Positions 8,546 through 15,410 of a stretch of DNA of 64,000 bases are shown here, in pieces (positions within the stretch are counted from its first letter, which is position 1; each line of letters begins with the position of its first letter). The stretch is from Aurantimonas sp. HBX-1 (lineage in GTDB: Bacteria; Pseudomonadota; Alphaproteobacteria; Rhizobiales; Rhizobiaceae): contig NZ_CP090066.1 of the NCBI RefSeq assembly GCF_021391535.1, positions 3,113,501-3,177,500 on the forward strand, in the 5' to 3' direction. A program made the translations under genes and the position numbers. Below the pieces are notes generated by a model. It made no database searches, was not told the origin of the DNA, and was given only the letters and a program-made list of their open reading frames with translations.

Positions 8546-9241
8546 TCATGGTTCATGCGGCTCTTCCTCAGAGACCGCCAGCGGCTGCCCTTCGCTCTTT
8601 CCAGGCGGCGGCAGATTGCTGAAGTAAGCCGCGAGGGCCCGGATGGCCTCATCCGACAGGCCGCTCGCCACCTGCCGCATCGTGCCATGGGCGTCGCTTC
8701 TCCTCTTTCCCGCCTTGAAGGCGTGTAAGGCGTTCCGGATGTAGTCCGGCAGCTGCCCGGCGAGATAAGGGATGTCCGGGAGACTGCCCTGGCCCAGGGG
8801 TCCGTGGCAGCTGGCGCACGCCTGCACGGGTGGTTCGTCGAGCCCGTGATGGGCGATCGTGCCGCCACGCTGCACCACCTCCTCGGGAAACGCCTCGTAG
8901 GGCGGCACCGGAGCCTGCTGCCCGGCGAAGTATTCTGCCAGGGACGCCATCTGCTCGTCGCCAAGACGTTGCGCGATCGGGGTCATGATCGGACTGGGCC
9001 GGGCGCCGCTCGCAAAGGCGTTGAGCTGCGCGAGAAGGTAGGCCTCGTACTGGCCGGCAAGTCGCGGCGCGTTGAGCCCGGGCTTGCCGGCTCCGCTGTT
9101 CCCGTGGCAGACGCCGCAGGGGGCAACGCCGCCCGGAAGTCCGTCACGGACGATTTCCGCGCCCATTTCTGCCGCGTGGGAGACGGCCGGGGCCGTCATC
9201 AGCGCGGCAATCAGAAGCTGTCGCAAGAGCATCCCTCGCAT
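8546..9241 (-). CDS. Dihaem cytochrome c (cytochrome c4-like)
   Basis: A 231-aa periplasmic protein with a signal peptide (cleavage after SHA) and two c-type haem motifs, CGVCH at about residue 42 and CASCH at about residue 140. Each heads a roughly 90-residue cytochrome domain, the duplicated plan of cytochrome c4. Axial Met candidates are present in both halves ('SPIMTPIAQRL', 'AHGTMRQVA'). It would shuttle electrons to a terminal oxidase. The start could be ATG 9241 (chosen), ATG 9232, or a GTG at 9277 overlapping the previous stop. It is co-transcribed with the oxidase genes. Confidence 0.85.
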   Translation of the reverse strand: MRGMLLRQLLIAALMTAPAVSHAAEMGAEIVRDGLPGGVAPCGVCHGNSGAGKPGLNAPRLAGQYEAYLLAQLNAFASGARPSPIMTPIAQRLGDEQMASLAEYFAGQQAPVPPYEAFPEEVVQRGGTIAHHGLDEPPVQACASCHGPLGQGSLPDIPYLAGQLPDYIRNALHAFKAGKRRSDAHGTMRQVASGLSDEAIRALAAYFSNLPPPGKSEGQPLAVSEEEPHEP

Positions 9242-9273
9242 CCTTCGGCTGGTCGTTTCTCCCACCGGCGCCT

Positions 9274-9663
9274 TCACTCGAGCGTGTAGAGGTAGGCCGT
9301 AATGTCACGCGTCTGCTGCTCGCTCAGCCCCATGTCGGGCATGGCATTCCCGGGCACGATCCGCTGCGGGTCGCGCAGCCAGGCCATCATGTTGCCCGGC
9401 GTATTTCGCAGCAGGCCGGCGATGAAAATGCGCCGTCCCATATGGTCCAGCGGCGGTCCGACGAGCCCGTCCGCGTCCCGGATGCCGGGGATGATGTGGC
9501 AGGAGCCGCAGCCCGCCCGCTCGATCTGTATGGCGCCGATGCGGGCGTCGCCGATGTCGGGGAATCGTGCGGCGACGCCGGCATCCTCCTCGTTGCAGCC
9601 CGAAAGCGCGACCAGGGCGGCCAGGGCGAGCCCGCGGAGCATCGGTCGGTTCAGCCTGCGCAT
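9274..9663 (-). CDS. Monohaem cytochrome c lipoprotein
   Basis: A 129-aa protein with a lipoprotein signal (hydrophobic segment ending in LSGC near residue 23), so it is probably anchored by lipid. One haem motif, CGSCH, lies near residue 52, and the Met ligand is likely in 'VPGNAMPDMG' near residue 107. The C-terminal 'AYLYTLE' matches the end of the cytochrome domain fused to oxidase subunit II in this operon, so the two domains are probably related. Its ATG overlaps the end of the preceding gene by 13 bases, which indicates translational coupling. Confidence 0.85.
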   Translation of the reverse strand: MRRLNRPMLRGLALAALVALSGCNEEDAGVAARFPDIGDARIGAIQIERAGCGSCHIIPGIRDADGLVGPPLDHMGRRIFIAGLLRNTPGNMMAWLRDPQRIVPGNAMPDMGLSEQQTRDITAYLYTLE

Positions 9664-10100
9664 GAGCCGCTCCAGAAAATGGTGAGCGTGTTGTTCGCCG
9701 TTGCGATCAGGAACAGGACGCTGGCCCAGATGCCCCAGATCGACAGGAACCGCGTGCGCCCCTCCCCGGCGTCCATCACGCCGCCATGCGTGTCTGCCCC
9801 CACATGCCCGCTCTGACGGAACGTATGGAAGGCGATCGCCAGTCCCGCGAGGCCGATCACCACCGCCGCGGCGTTGGCGCCGATCATCGCGGGGTAGGCC
9901 CAGTCGTAACCCGATTGGGGCTCGACGACGCCGCTCTCGCTGACGCACGACAAACCGGCGAGCGCCGATCCCGCCAGCAGCTGAAGGCTCCAGCCGATCG
10001 GGGCACCGAGGAGGCCGAGGGACAGGAGAGCGGCGGAGACCCGCCTGCGGGCCGGTGCCGGGTGGCCGACCTTGAACTCCGGCTTGCGCGCATCGGTCAT
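9651..10100 (-). CDS. Small membrane protein of the oxidase cluster (CoxP-position)
   Basis: A 149-aa protein with about three helices (residues 22-48, 67-92, 118-142). It has no recognised catalytic motif. It lies three bases after subunit III and overlaps the lipoprotein cytochrome. In Bradyrhizobium the coxMNOP cluster likewise ends with a small membrane gene, coxP, so the positional equivalent is clear, but I assign homology only by context. It may be a small structural subunit of the oxidase. Confidence 0.65.
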   Translation of the reverse strand: MTDARKPEFKVGHPAPARRRVSAALLSLGLLGAPIGWSLQLLAGSALAGLSCVSESGVVEPQSGYDWAYPAMIGANAAAVVIGLAGLAIAFHTFRQSGHVGADTHGGVMDAGEGRTRFLSIWGIWASVLFLIATANNTLTIFWSGSCAG

Positions 10101-10103
10101 GGC

Positions 10104-10721
10104 TCACCTCAGGTACGGCGTGACATAGAAGGCGACGAAGACCGTCAGCCAGACGACGTCGACGAAATGCCAGTAGACGATGCCGATCGAGACCGGCGCG
10201 AAGCGCGCCCGGTCGAAATACCCCAGCCCCGACCAAAGAATGAGGACCGCCAGGGCGAGGAGGCCGGCGATCACATGCGCCATGTGGAAGCCCGTCACGA
10301 CGAAGTAGGTCGAGGCGTACGAATGCGATGCAAGCGTGAACGGCTTGTCGGACCACTCGCGCAGCTGCAGGGCGACGAAGACCACGCCGAGAACGAGAGC
10401 GATGAAAAGCCCGGCGAGCAGCTTCAGGCGCGAGCCTGACTTGCCGCCGCGTTCTCCCCACCAGGCAGCGACGCTGCTGAGAATGAGGATCACCGTTCCC
10501 GGTCCCGAGAGCCGGAAGGACGGCAGCTCCGACGGCAACCACTCCCGTCCATAGTGCGAGGCGAAATAGTAGTAGCTGAATTCGAGATAGACGAAGAGAA
10601 AGCCCTCGGTGGCAATCAGGGTCATCATCCCCCACCAGCCGCCGGCGTGGTGGCCGATGCTGCCGACCGCGAGCCGGCCGACCTCCAGCGTTCCGCTCCT
10701 GTCGATGGCTGCATCACTCAT
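10104..10721 (-). CDS. Cytochrome c oxidase subunit III (CoxO-like)
   Basis: A 205-aa integral membrane protein with five helices, the short form of haem-copper oxidase subunit III. Recognisable features are 'GMMTLIATEGFLF' in the first helix, 'GFHMAHVIAGL' in the fourth and 'VYWHFVDVVWLTVFV' in the last; the final motif is diagnostic of the family. The ATG at 10721 overlaps the end of subunit I by eight bases. It supports assembly and stability of subunit I in the inner membrane. Confidence 0.92.
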   Translation of the reverse strand: MSDAAIDRSGTLEVGRLAVGSIGHHAGGWWGMMTLIATEGFLFVYLEFSYYYFASHYGREWLPSELPSFRLSGPGTVILILSSVAAWWGERGGKSGSRLKLLAGLFIALVLGVVFVALQLREWSDKPFTLASHSYASTYFVVTGFHMAHVIAGLLALAVLILWSGLGYFDRARFAPVSIGIVYWHFVDVVWLTVFVAFYVTPYLR

Positions 10722-12660
10722 AGGCGGCGCCCTCCTTTTGTCCGAGCTCGGCCCGCGGCCACAGCCAGATGAGGATTGCGAGGACACAGGCCGCGGCTCC
10801 CGCGCCGGCGACAATCCACCAGTGGAGCAGCAGCGCCGTGAAAAGGACGCTCAGCGCGAGCGTCAGGACGAAGGGCCAGGGATTGTCGTCCGGCATCTTC
10901 AGGACGGCGTCAGGCCGGGCGTCGATCACGGAGGTGGCAAGTATCTCCTTGCCATGGTCCAGCGCCAGTCCGCGATCGATCGAGGAGCGGCCGCTGGCTT
11001 CTTCGAGTCGGTCCTCCCATAGCGGGTGGCGCGAGGCCACCACGGGGATGACCGCGAAGTTGTACGGCGGTGGCGGTGACGAGACCGCCCATTCCAGCGT
11101 CGGCGCATCCCATGGATTGGGGCCGGCGACGGCGCCCCGGCGCAGGCTGACAAGTACGTTGATGAAGAGCAGCAGGATACCGACCGCGAGGATGAAGGCG
11201 CCGATCGTGGTGGTCAGGTTCACCGAGGTCCAGCCGACATTCTCGGGGTAGGTGTAGATGCGGCGCGGCATGCCCAGGAGGCCTGTCCAGTGCATCGGCA
11301 GGAAGGCGAGGTTGAAGCCGAAGAAGGTGATCCAGAAGTTCCAGCGACCGAGGCGCTCGCCGAGCATCCGCCCGGTCATCTTGGGAAACCAGAAATAGAC
11401 GGCGCCGAGGACGCCGAAGAGGTTGATCCCGATCAGCACGTAGTGGATGTGCGCGACCACGAAATAGGTGTCGTGCAACTGCAGGTCGGCGGGGACCGAC
11501 GCGGTCATGACGCCGGACACGCCGCCGATGGTGAACATCGCGATGAATGACGCGAAGTAGAGGAAGGCCGTGGTCACCACGACGCGTCCGGTCCAGATGG
11601 TGGCGATCCAGGCGAACACCGCGATCGCGCTCGGGATGGTGATGATGAAGGAGGCGCCGGAGAAGAACGACGTCGCCAAGAAGGGTATGCCGGTGGCGAA
11701 CATGTGGTGGACCCACACGCCGAAGCCGAGCACCATCGTGGTGATGGTTCCGAGGATCACCAGCGTGTAGGCGACGAGCGGCCGACGGCAGAACACCGGC
11801 AGCGCATCCGATACCATGCCCATCGCCGGCAGCACGATGATGTAGACCCAGGGGTGGGCGAAGATCCAGAATAGGTGCTGCCAGAGCAGCGGCTTGCCGC
11901 CGCCGGCGGTGTCGTAGAAATGCGTGCCGAACTGCCGGTCCATCCACAGCAGGAAGAACGCCAGGCTGACCGCCGGGTTCGCCAGGAGGATGCCGACTGA
12001 GATCGTCATGGTGCCCCAGACCATGATCGGGAGACGGTTGATCGACATTCCGGGGGCGCGGTTGCGCAGGAAGGTGACAACGAAATTGGCTGCGCCGACC
12101 GTGGTCGAGATGCCGAAGAAGACCATCCCCAGCGCGTAGAAGTCCATGTTCAACCCGGGATTGAACGGCTTCAGCGAATAGGGCGCATAGTTGAACCAGC
12201 CGTCATTGGGCGCCTGGCCGATCAGGAAGCTGGCATACATGAACAGCCCGGAGGCCAGGTATACCCAGTAGGAAAAGGCGTTGAGCCGCGGGAACGCCAT
12301 GTCGCGCGTGCCCAGCAACAGCGGGAACAGGTAGTTCGAAAAGCCGGACAGTATCGGCAGGGCATACAGGAAGATCATCGTAATGCCGTGCATCGAGAAC
12401 AGCTGATTGTAAGCCTCCGGCGAGATCAGCCGCTGTTCCGGCCCGGCGAGCTGGATGCGCATGATCAGCGCCTCGATGCCGCCGGCGACGAGGAAGGCAA
12501 ACGCCGTGACGATGTAGCGGATGCCGATCGTCTTGTGATCGACGGTGGCGATCCAGCCAAACAGCCCGGGCCTGGTCTCCCAGATGCGATGCAGCCTGCG
12601 ACGGAGTTCTTCCGAGACGACCACTGCAGAGGGAATCTTTTCGTATTGCTCAACCGCCAC
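10714..12660 (-). CDS. Cytochrome c oxidase subunit I with C-terminal extension (CoxN-like)
   Basis: A 648-aa haem-copper oxidase catalytic subunit; canonical forms are near 550 aa. The core has 12 helices and His ligands in 'SMHGITMIF', the CuB/crosslink 'HPWVY' (His269, Tyr273), 'HHMFATG' and 'VAHIHYVLIG'. The Glu that normally follows the CuB His (HPEVY, D-channel end) is Trp271, and the YS replacement motif of A2-type enzymes is also missing (FA precedes His269). The last 80 residues add two helices resembling a fused subunit IV. The GTG start at 12660 has GAGG upstream. It reduces oxygen to water in the inner membrane. Confidence 0.93.
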   Translation of the reverse strand: MAVEQYEKIPSAVVVSEELRRRLHRIWETRPGLFGWIATVDHKTIGIRYIVTAFAFLVAGGIEALIMRIQLAGPEQRLISPEAYNQLFSMHGITMIFLYALPILSGFSNYLFPLLLGTRDMAFPRLNAFSYWVYLASGLFMYASFLIGQAPNDGWFNYAPYSLKPFNPGLNMDFYALGMVFFGISTTVGAANFVVTFLRNRAPGMSINRLPIMVWGTMTISVGILLANPAVSLAFFLLWMDRQFGTHFYDTAGGGKPLLWQHLFWIFAHPWVYIIVLPAMGMVSDALPVFCRRPLVAYTLVILGTITTMVLGFGVWVHHMFATGIPFLATSFFSGASFIITIPSAIAVFAWIATIWTGRVVVTTAFLYFASFIAMFTIGGVSGVMTASVPADLQLHDTYFVVAHIHYVLIGINLFGVLGAVYFWFPKMTGRMLGERLGRWNFWITFFGFNLAFLPMHWTGLLGMPRRIYTYPENVGWTSVNLTTTIGAFILAVGILLLFINVLVSLRRGAVAGPNPWDAPTLEWAVSSPPPPYNFAVIPVVASRHPLWEDRLEEASGRSSIDRGLALDHGKEILATSVIDARPDAVLKMPDDNPWPFVLTLALSVLFTALLLHWWIVAGAGAAACVLAILIWLWPRAELGQKEGAAYE

Positions 12661-12671
12661 GTCGCTCGTCC

Positions 12672-13745
12672 TCAGTCGAGTGTCATCAGGTAGGCTCGGA
12701 TGGCTTGCAGTTCCGGCCCCGAGAGCTCGAGATTGGGCATGTGGTTGCCCGGCTTGACCTGCTGCGGATCGGATATCCAGCCGGAGAGGTGGCCGATCGT
12801 GTTCGGCAGGGTGACCGCGGCGATGCTGCTGCGGCTCATCAGGTGCGTGAGGTCGGGCCCCATCTCGCCCTGCGCGAGCGTGCCGCGCACGGTATGGCAG
12901 GCGCCGCAGCGCAGTTGGAATCGCTGTTGCCCGGCCGCGACAAGCGTGCCCTCCGGCGGGGCGTCGGGAATGGCGAGCTGAGCGTCCCACCAGCGCTGGA
13001 AGTCGGCGGGCGGGTCGGCAAATACCCTGAGCGCCATGTGGGCGTGCTGCTCGCCGCAATATTCGGCGCACTGTCCGCGGAAGACGCCGGGATGGTCCGC
13101 CTGGATCCAGGTTTCGTTGACCTGGCCGGGGATGACGTCGAGCTTGCCGGCAAGGGCGGGAACCCAGAACGAATGGATGACGTCCGGGGAGAGCAGCCGG
13201 ATGCGCACCGGCTTGCCGACCGGGATGTGCAGCTCGTTGGCGGTCTCGAACTCGCGGGACGGATCGTTTCCGTCGAGGTAGCGGGCCTCCCACCACCACT
13301 GCTGCCCCGTGACCTCGATGGTGAAAACGGGGTCGCTCGGCGGTCGGTCGATGTCGGCCATCACATCGACCGTCCAAATCGTGAAGCCGACCAGGATCAG
13401 GGCCGTCACGCCGAGGCCGCCGAATATCCAGCGAATCCCGCCAGGCGGCCGGCTGACCGGCAGGATCCGGTCCATCTTCCACGGCGCAAAGCTGCCGGTG
13501 CGTCGGATCGTGGCGTACAGCACCATCAGCGAAATGGTGACGACGACGACGATCGACAGGATCAGCAGCCCCCAGGTCAACGTCGCCGTGACGTTCCCCT
13601 TCGGCCCGAAGGTCTCCAGGAAGTACATCGGCAGCTCGAGCGCCTGGCTTGGGCTGGTGCCGGCAAAAAGCAGGGCGGCACCAGCCAGAATCCAGGATCG
13701 CCAGACGGCCGGAATCCGCCCGGTGTTCGCTCCCACTCGGCTCAT
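12672..13745 (-). CDS. Cytochrome c oxidase subunit II fused to cytochrome c (caa3 type, CoxM-like)
   Basis: A 357-aa protein with a signal or first helix, two membrane helices (about residues 55-80 and 105-125) and the aromatic run 'GQQWWWEARY' that takes electrons. The CuA site is formed by 'DVIHSFWVP' and 'QCAEYCGEQHAHM', with both Cys, both His and Met present. A C-terminal cytochrome c domain follows from about residue 265, with CGACH and a Met in 'KPGNHMPNLEL'. The fused haem makes this a caa3-type enzyme. The ATG overlaps the previous stop as ATGA, so it is translationally coupled to the upstream cytochrome gene. Confidence 0.93.
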   Translation of the reverse strand: MSRVGANTGRIPAVWRSWILAGAALLFAGTSPSQALELPMYFLETFGPKGNVTATLTWGLLILSIVVVVTISLMVLYATIRRTGSFAPWKMDRILPVSRPPGGIRWIFGGLGVTALILVGFTIWTVDVMADIDRPPSDPVFTIEVTGQQWWWEARYLDGNDPSREFETANELHIPVGKPVRIRLLSPDVIHSFWVPALAGKLDVIPGQVNETWIQADHPGVFRGQCAEYCGEQHAHMALRVFADPPADFQRWWDAQLAIPDAPPEGTLVAAGQQRFQLRCGACHTVRGTLAQGEMGPDLTHLMSRSSIAAVTLPNTIGHLSGWISDPQQVKPGNHMPNLELSGPELQAIRAYLMTLD

Positions 13746-14533
13746 TCCGGCGGTTCTCCGTCCCCGGGAGTCTCCTTCGGCGGCGAGCCCTCCGGCTTCT
13801 CGAAAGGCGCCTGACCATAGCTGAAAGGCGTGGTGTACGCCCAGGGATCCGCCGTCTGCAGGAACTCGGCAGGCACCTGCTCGATGGTGAAGCCGTCGGC
13901 CGAGACCGTGCGGCCCCAAGGCGCCTTCGATTCCCGGCTGATGCTCTTGATGTAGGCCACGAGATCCCAGATCACCTGATCCGGCAGCATGCCACCCCAC
14001 ACCGGCATCCCCGCCGGTCGCCCCTGCAGGATGCTCAGGTAGATGTTCTCCGGCTCGCTGCCGTAGATCCACACATGGTTGCTGAGCGAAGGCCCCATGC
14101 CGCCTGCGCCGTTGGGCGCATGGCAGCCGACGCAGTTGAACTGGTTGTAGTACTGCATGCCGCGCTGCACCGCGGCGGGATCGTCCATCGGATTGACGAT
14201 CGGCACGTCGACCTTGACGTCGCCGGGGTAGAGCGTCGTGACGGGCACGTGCACGAGTTCGCTGGCGCTGCCACCGCCGCCGCCGAAAATATCGACGTCG
14301 AAGGGCGTGCTGCTCCGCGGACCGGCGGGATCCCCTTCCTCGGCCGAGTCGGCGGGGTCTATCGGCGCGGTGTCCTCGACCGGTTCGGCAATCCGCTCCA
14401 CCGGCTTCCCGAGGTCCTGCGCACTCGCCGTGGGCGAGCCCTGGAAGGCGAGGATCGTCAAAAGCCAGAATGGAGCGGCTCGTCCGGAGACGAAGCCTTT
14501 CCGACAGGGTTTGCCCGTGTGTGCGTCAGGCAT
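13742..14533 (-). CDS. Periplasmic cytochrome c associated with the PQQ dehydrogenase
   Basis: A 263-aa protein with a signal peptide, an acidic and Gly-rich low-complexity stretch (about residues 50-90), and one haem motif, CVGCH, near residue 140. The sixth ligand is probably Met in 'GMPVWGGML' near residue 178. The C-terminal 40 residues are Pro/Glu-rich. It follows the dehydrogenase and the MoxJ-like gene, so it is the natural electron acceptor of the dehydrogenase, passing electrons to the caa3 oxidase next in the operon. The ATG at 14533 has a strong AGGAGG. The low-complexity extensions at both ends are unusual for the family. Confidence 0.85.
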   Translation of the reverse strand: MPDAHTGKPCRKGFVSGRAAPFWLLTILAFQGSPTASAQDLGKPVERIAEPVEDTAPIDPADSAEEGDPAGPRSSTPFDVDIFGGGGGSASELVHVPVTTLYPGDVKVDVPIVNPMDDPAAVQRGMQYYNQFNCVGCHAPNGAGGMGPSLSNHVWIYGSEPENIYLSILQGRPAGMPVWGGMLPDQVIWDLVAYIKSISRESKAPWGRTVSADGFTIEQVPAEFLQTADPWAYTTPFSYGQAPFEKPEGSPPKETPGDGEPPE

Positions 14534-14573
14534 GACACCCTCCTTCCTGTTGCGATGCGCTTGCGCCGGCCAC

Positions 14574-15410
14574 TCAGACCCGCGGTACGCCGTACTGGTC
14601 GAGTAGGGCATCGATGTCCGATCGCCTGCTGCTGATGACGTCGTTGAGCCTTGCCCAGAGTTCCTCGTCGCCCTTGCGCACGCCCATGCCGACGGGAAAC
14701 CGGAAGACGAAGGGCATGAACGGCTCGGTTCCGGTCACCGGCACGATCTTCAACGGCACTTGCGACTGGAGGGCGTAGTAGCCGGCGAGTGGTCCCCACA
14801 CGAAGGCAACGTCCACCTCGCCCGATGCCACGGCCTCGACGAGGCGCGACGGCGGTGAATCCTCCCGGTAGTCGCCCTGGATCGAATAGCCGACGACGTT
14901 GTCGACGATGCCTTGCCGACCGAGAACTTCGGCGGCAGGCGTATTGGCGCCATCGTCGCCGATGAGATGCACGCCGATCTTCAGGTGCCGCAGTTCCGGC
15001 GCCTGGATCGAACTGAAGTCCAGTCCGTCTTCGGCTCGGCTGACCATGACGTAGGTGGACGCGTAGTAGGAATGGGTCGGTCGCAGCATGTCGAGCGGCG
15101 GGACCCCCATGATCACGTCGCAGATTCCGGCGTTCAGCGTGTTGCGAATGAAGCCGCGGCGCTGGGGCCGCCACGTGTAGGAGACTTCCATCCCCAGTTC
15201 CCGGCCGACGAGTTCGGCCAGCTTGTTCTCGAAGCCCTCCTTCCTTTCGTTGGAGAAGGGCATGTTGTTCGGGTCGGCGCAGACGCGCAGTTCGTCTCGT
15301 GCTGGCTCAGCCGTTGCAGGCTGCGGCTCTGCCGCCCCTGCCGCGCCTAAGAAGAGTACCGCGAGGCCGGATGCCAGGAGCCATGGTCCTGCCTCAGTCC
15401 ACCGGGCCAT
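14574..15410 (-). CDS. Quinoprotein dehydrogenase-associated substrate-binding-like protein (MoxJ/XoxJ type)
   Basis: A 278-aa exported protein with a signal peptide (cleavage near GAAGA). The fold is a bacterial type 3 solute-binding protein, beginning 'DELRVCADPNNMPFSN' as in the family found beside PQQ methanol/ethanol dehydrogenases (MoxJ/XoxJ). XoxJ is thought to help the dehydrogenase mature or activate rather than transport a solute. There are no ABC permease genes nearby, which supports that reading. Its ATG lies 17 bases inside the end of the dehydrogenase gene. Confidence 0.88.
   Translation of the reverse strand: MARWTEAGPWLLASGLAVLFLGAAGAAEPQPATAEPARDELRVCADPNNMPFSNERKEGFENKLAELVGRELGMEVSYTWRPQRRGFIRNTLNAGICDVIMGVPPLDMLRPTHSYYASTYVMVSRAEDGLDFSSIQAPELRHLKIGVHLIGDDGANTPAAEVLGRQGIVDNVVGYSIQGDYREDSPPSRLVEAVASGEVDVAFVWGPLAGYYALQSQVPLKIVPVTGTEPFMPFVFRFPVGMGVRKGDEELWARLNDVISSRRSDIDALLDQYGVPRV

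Noticed and set aside
12661..13818. N-terminal extension of oxidase subunit I over the subunit II gene
   Set aside because: The extra residues are a read-through of the subunit II gene in another frame. The GTG at 12660 with GAGG upstream gives the normal N-terminus of the oxidase.
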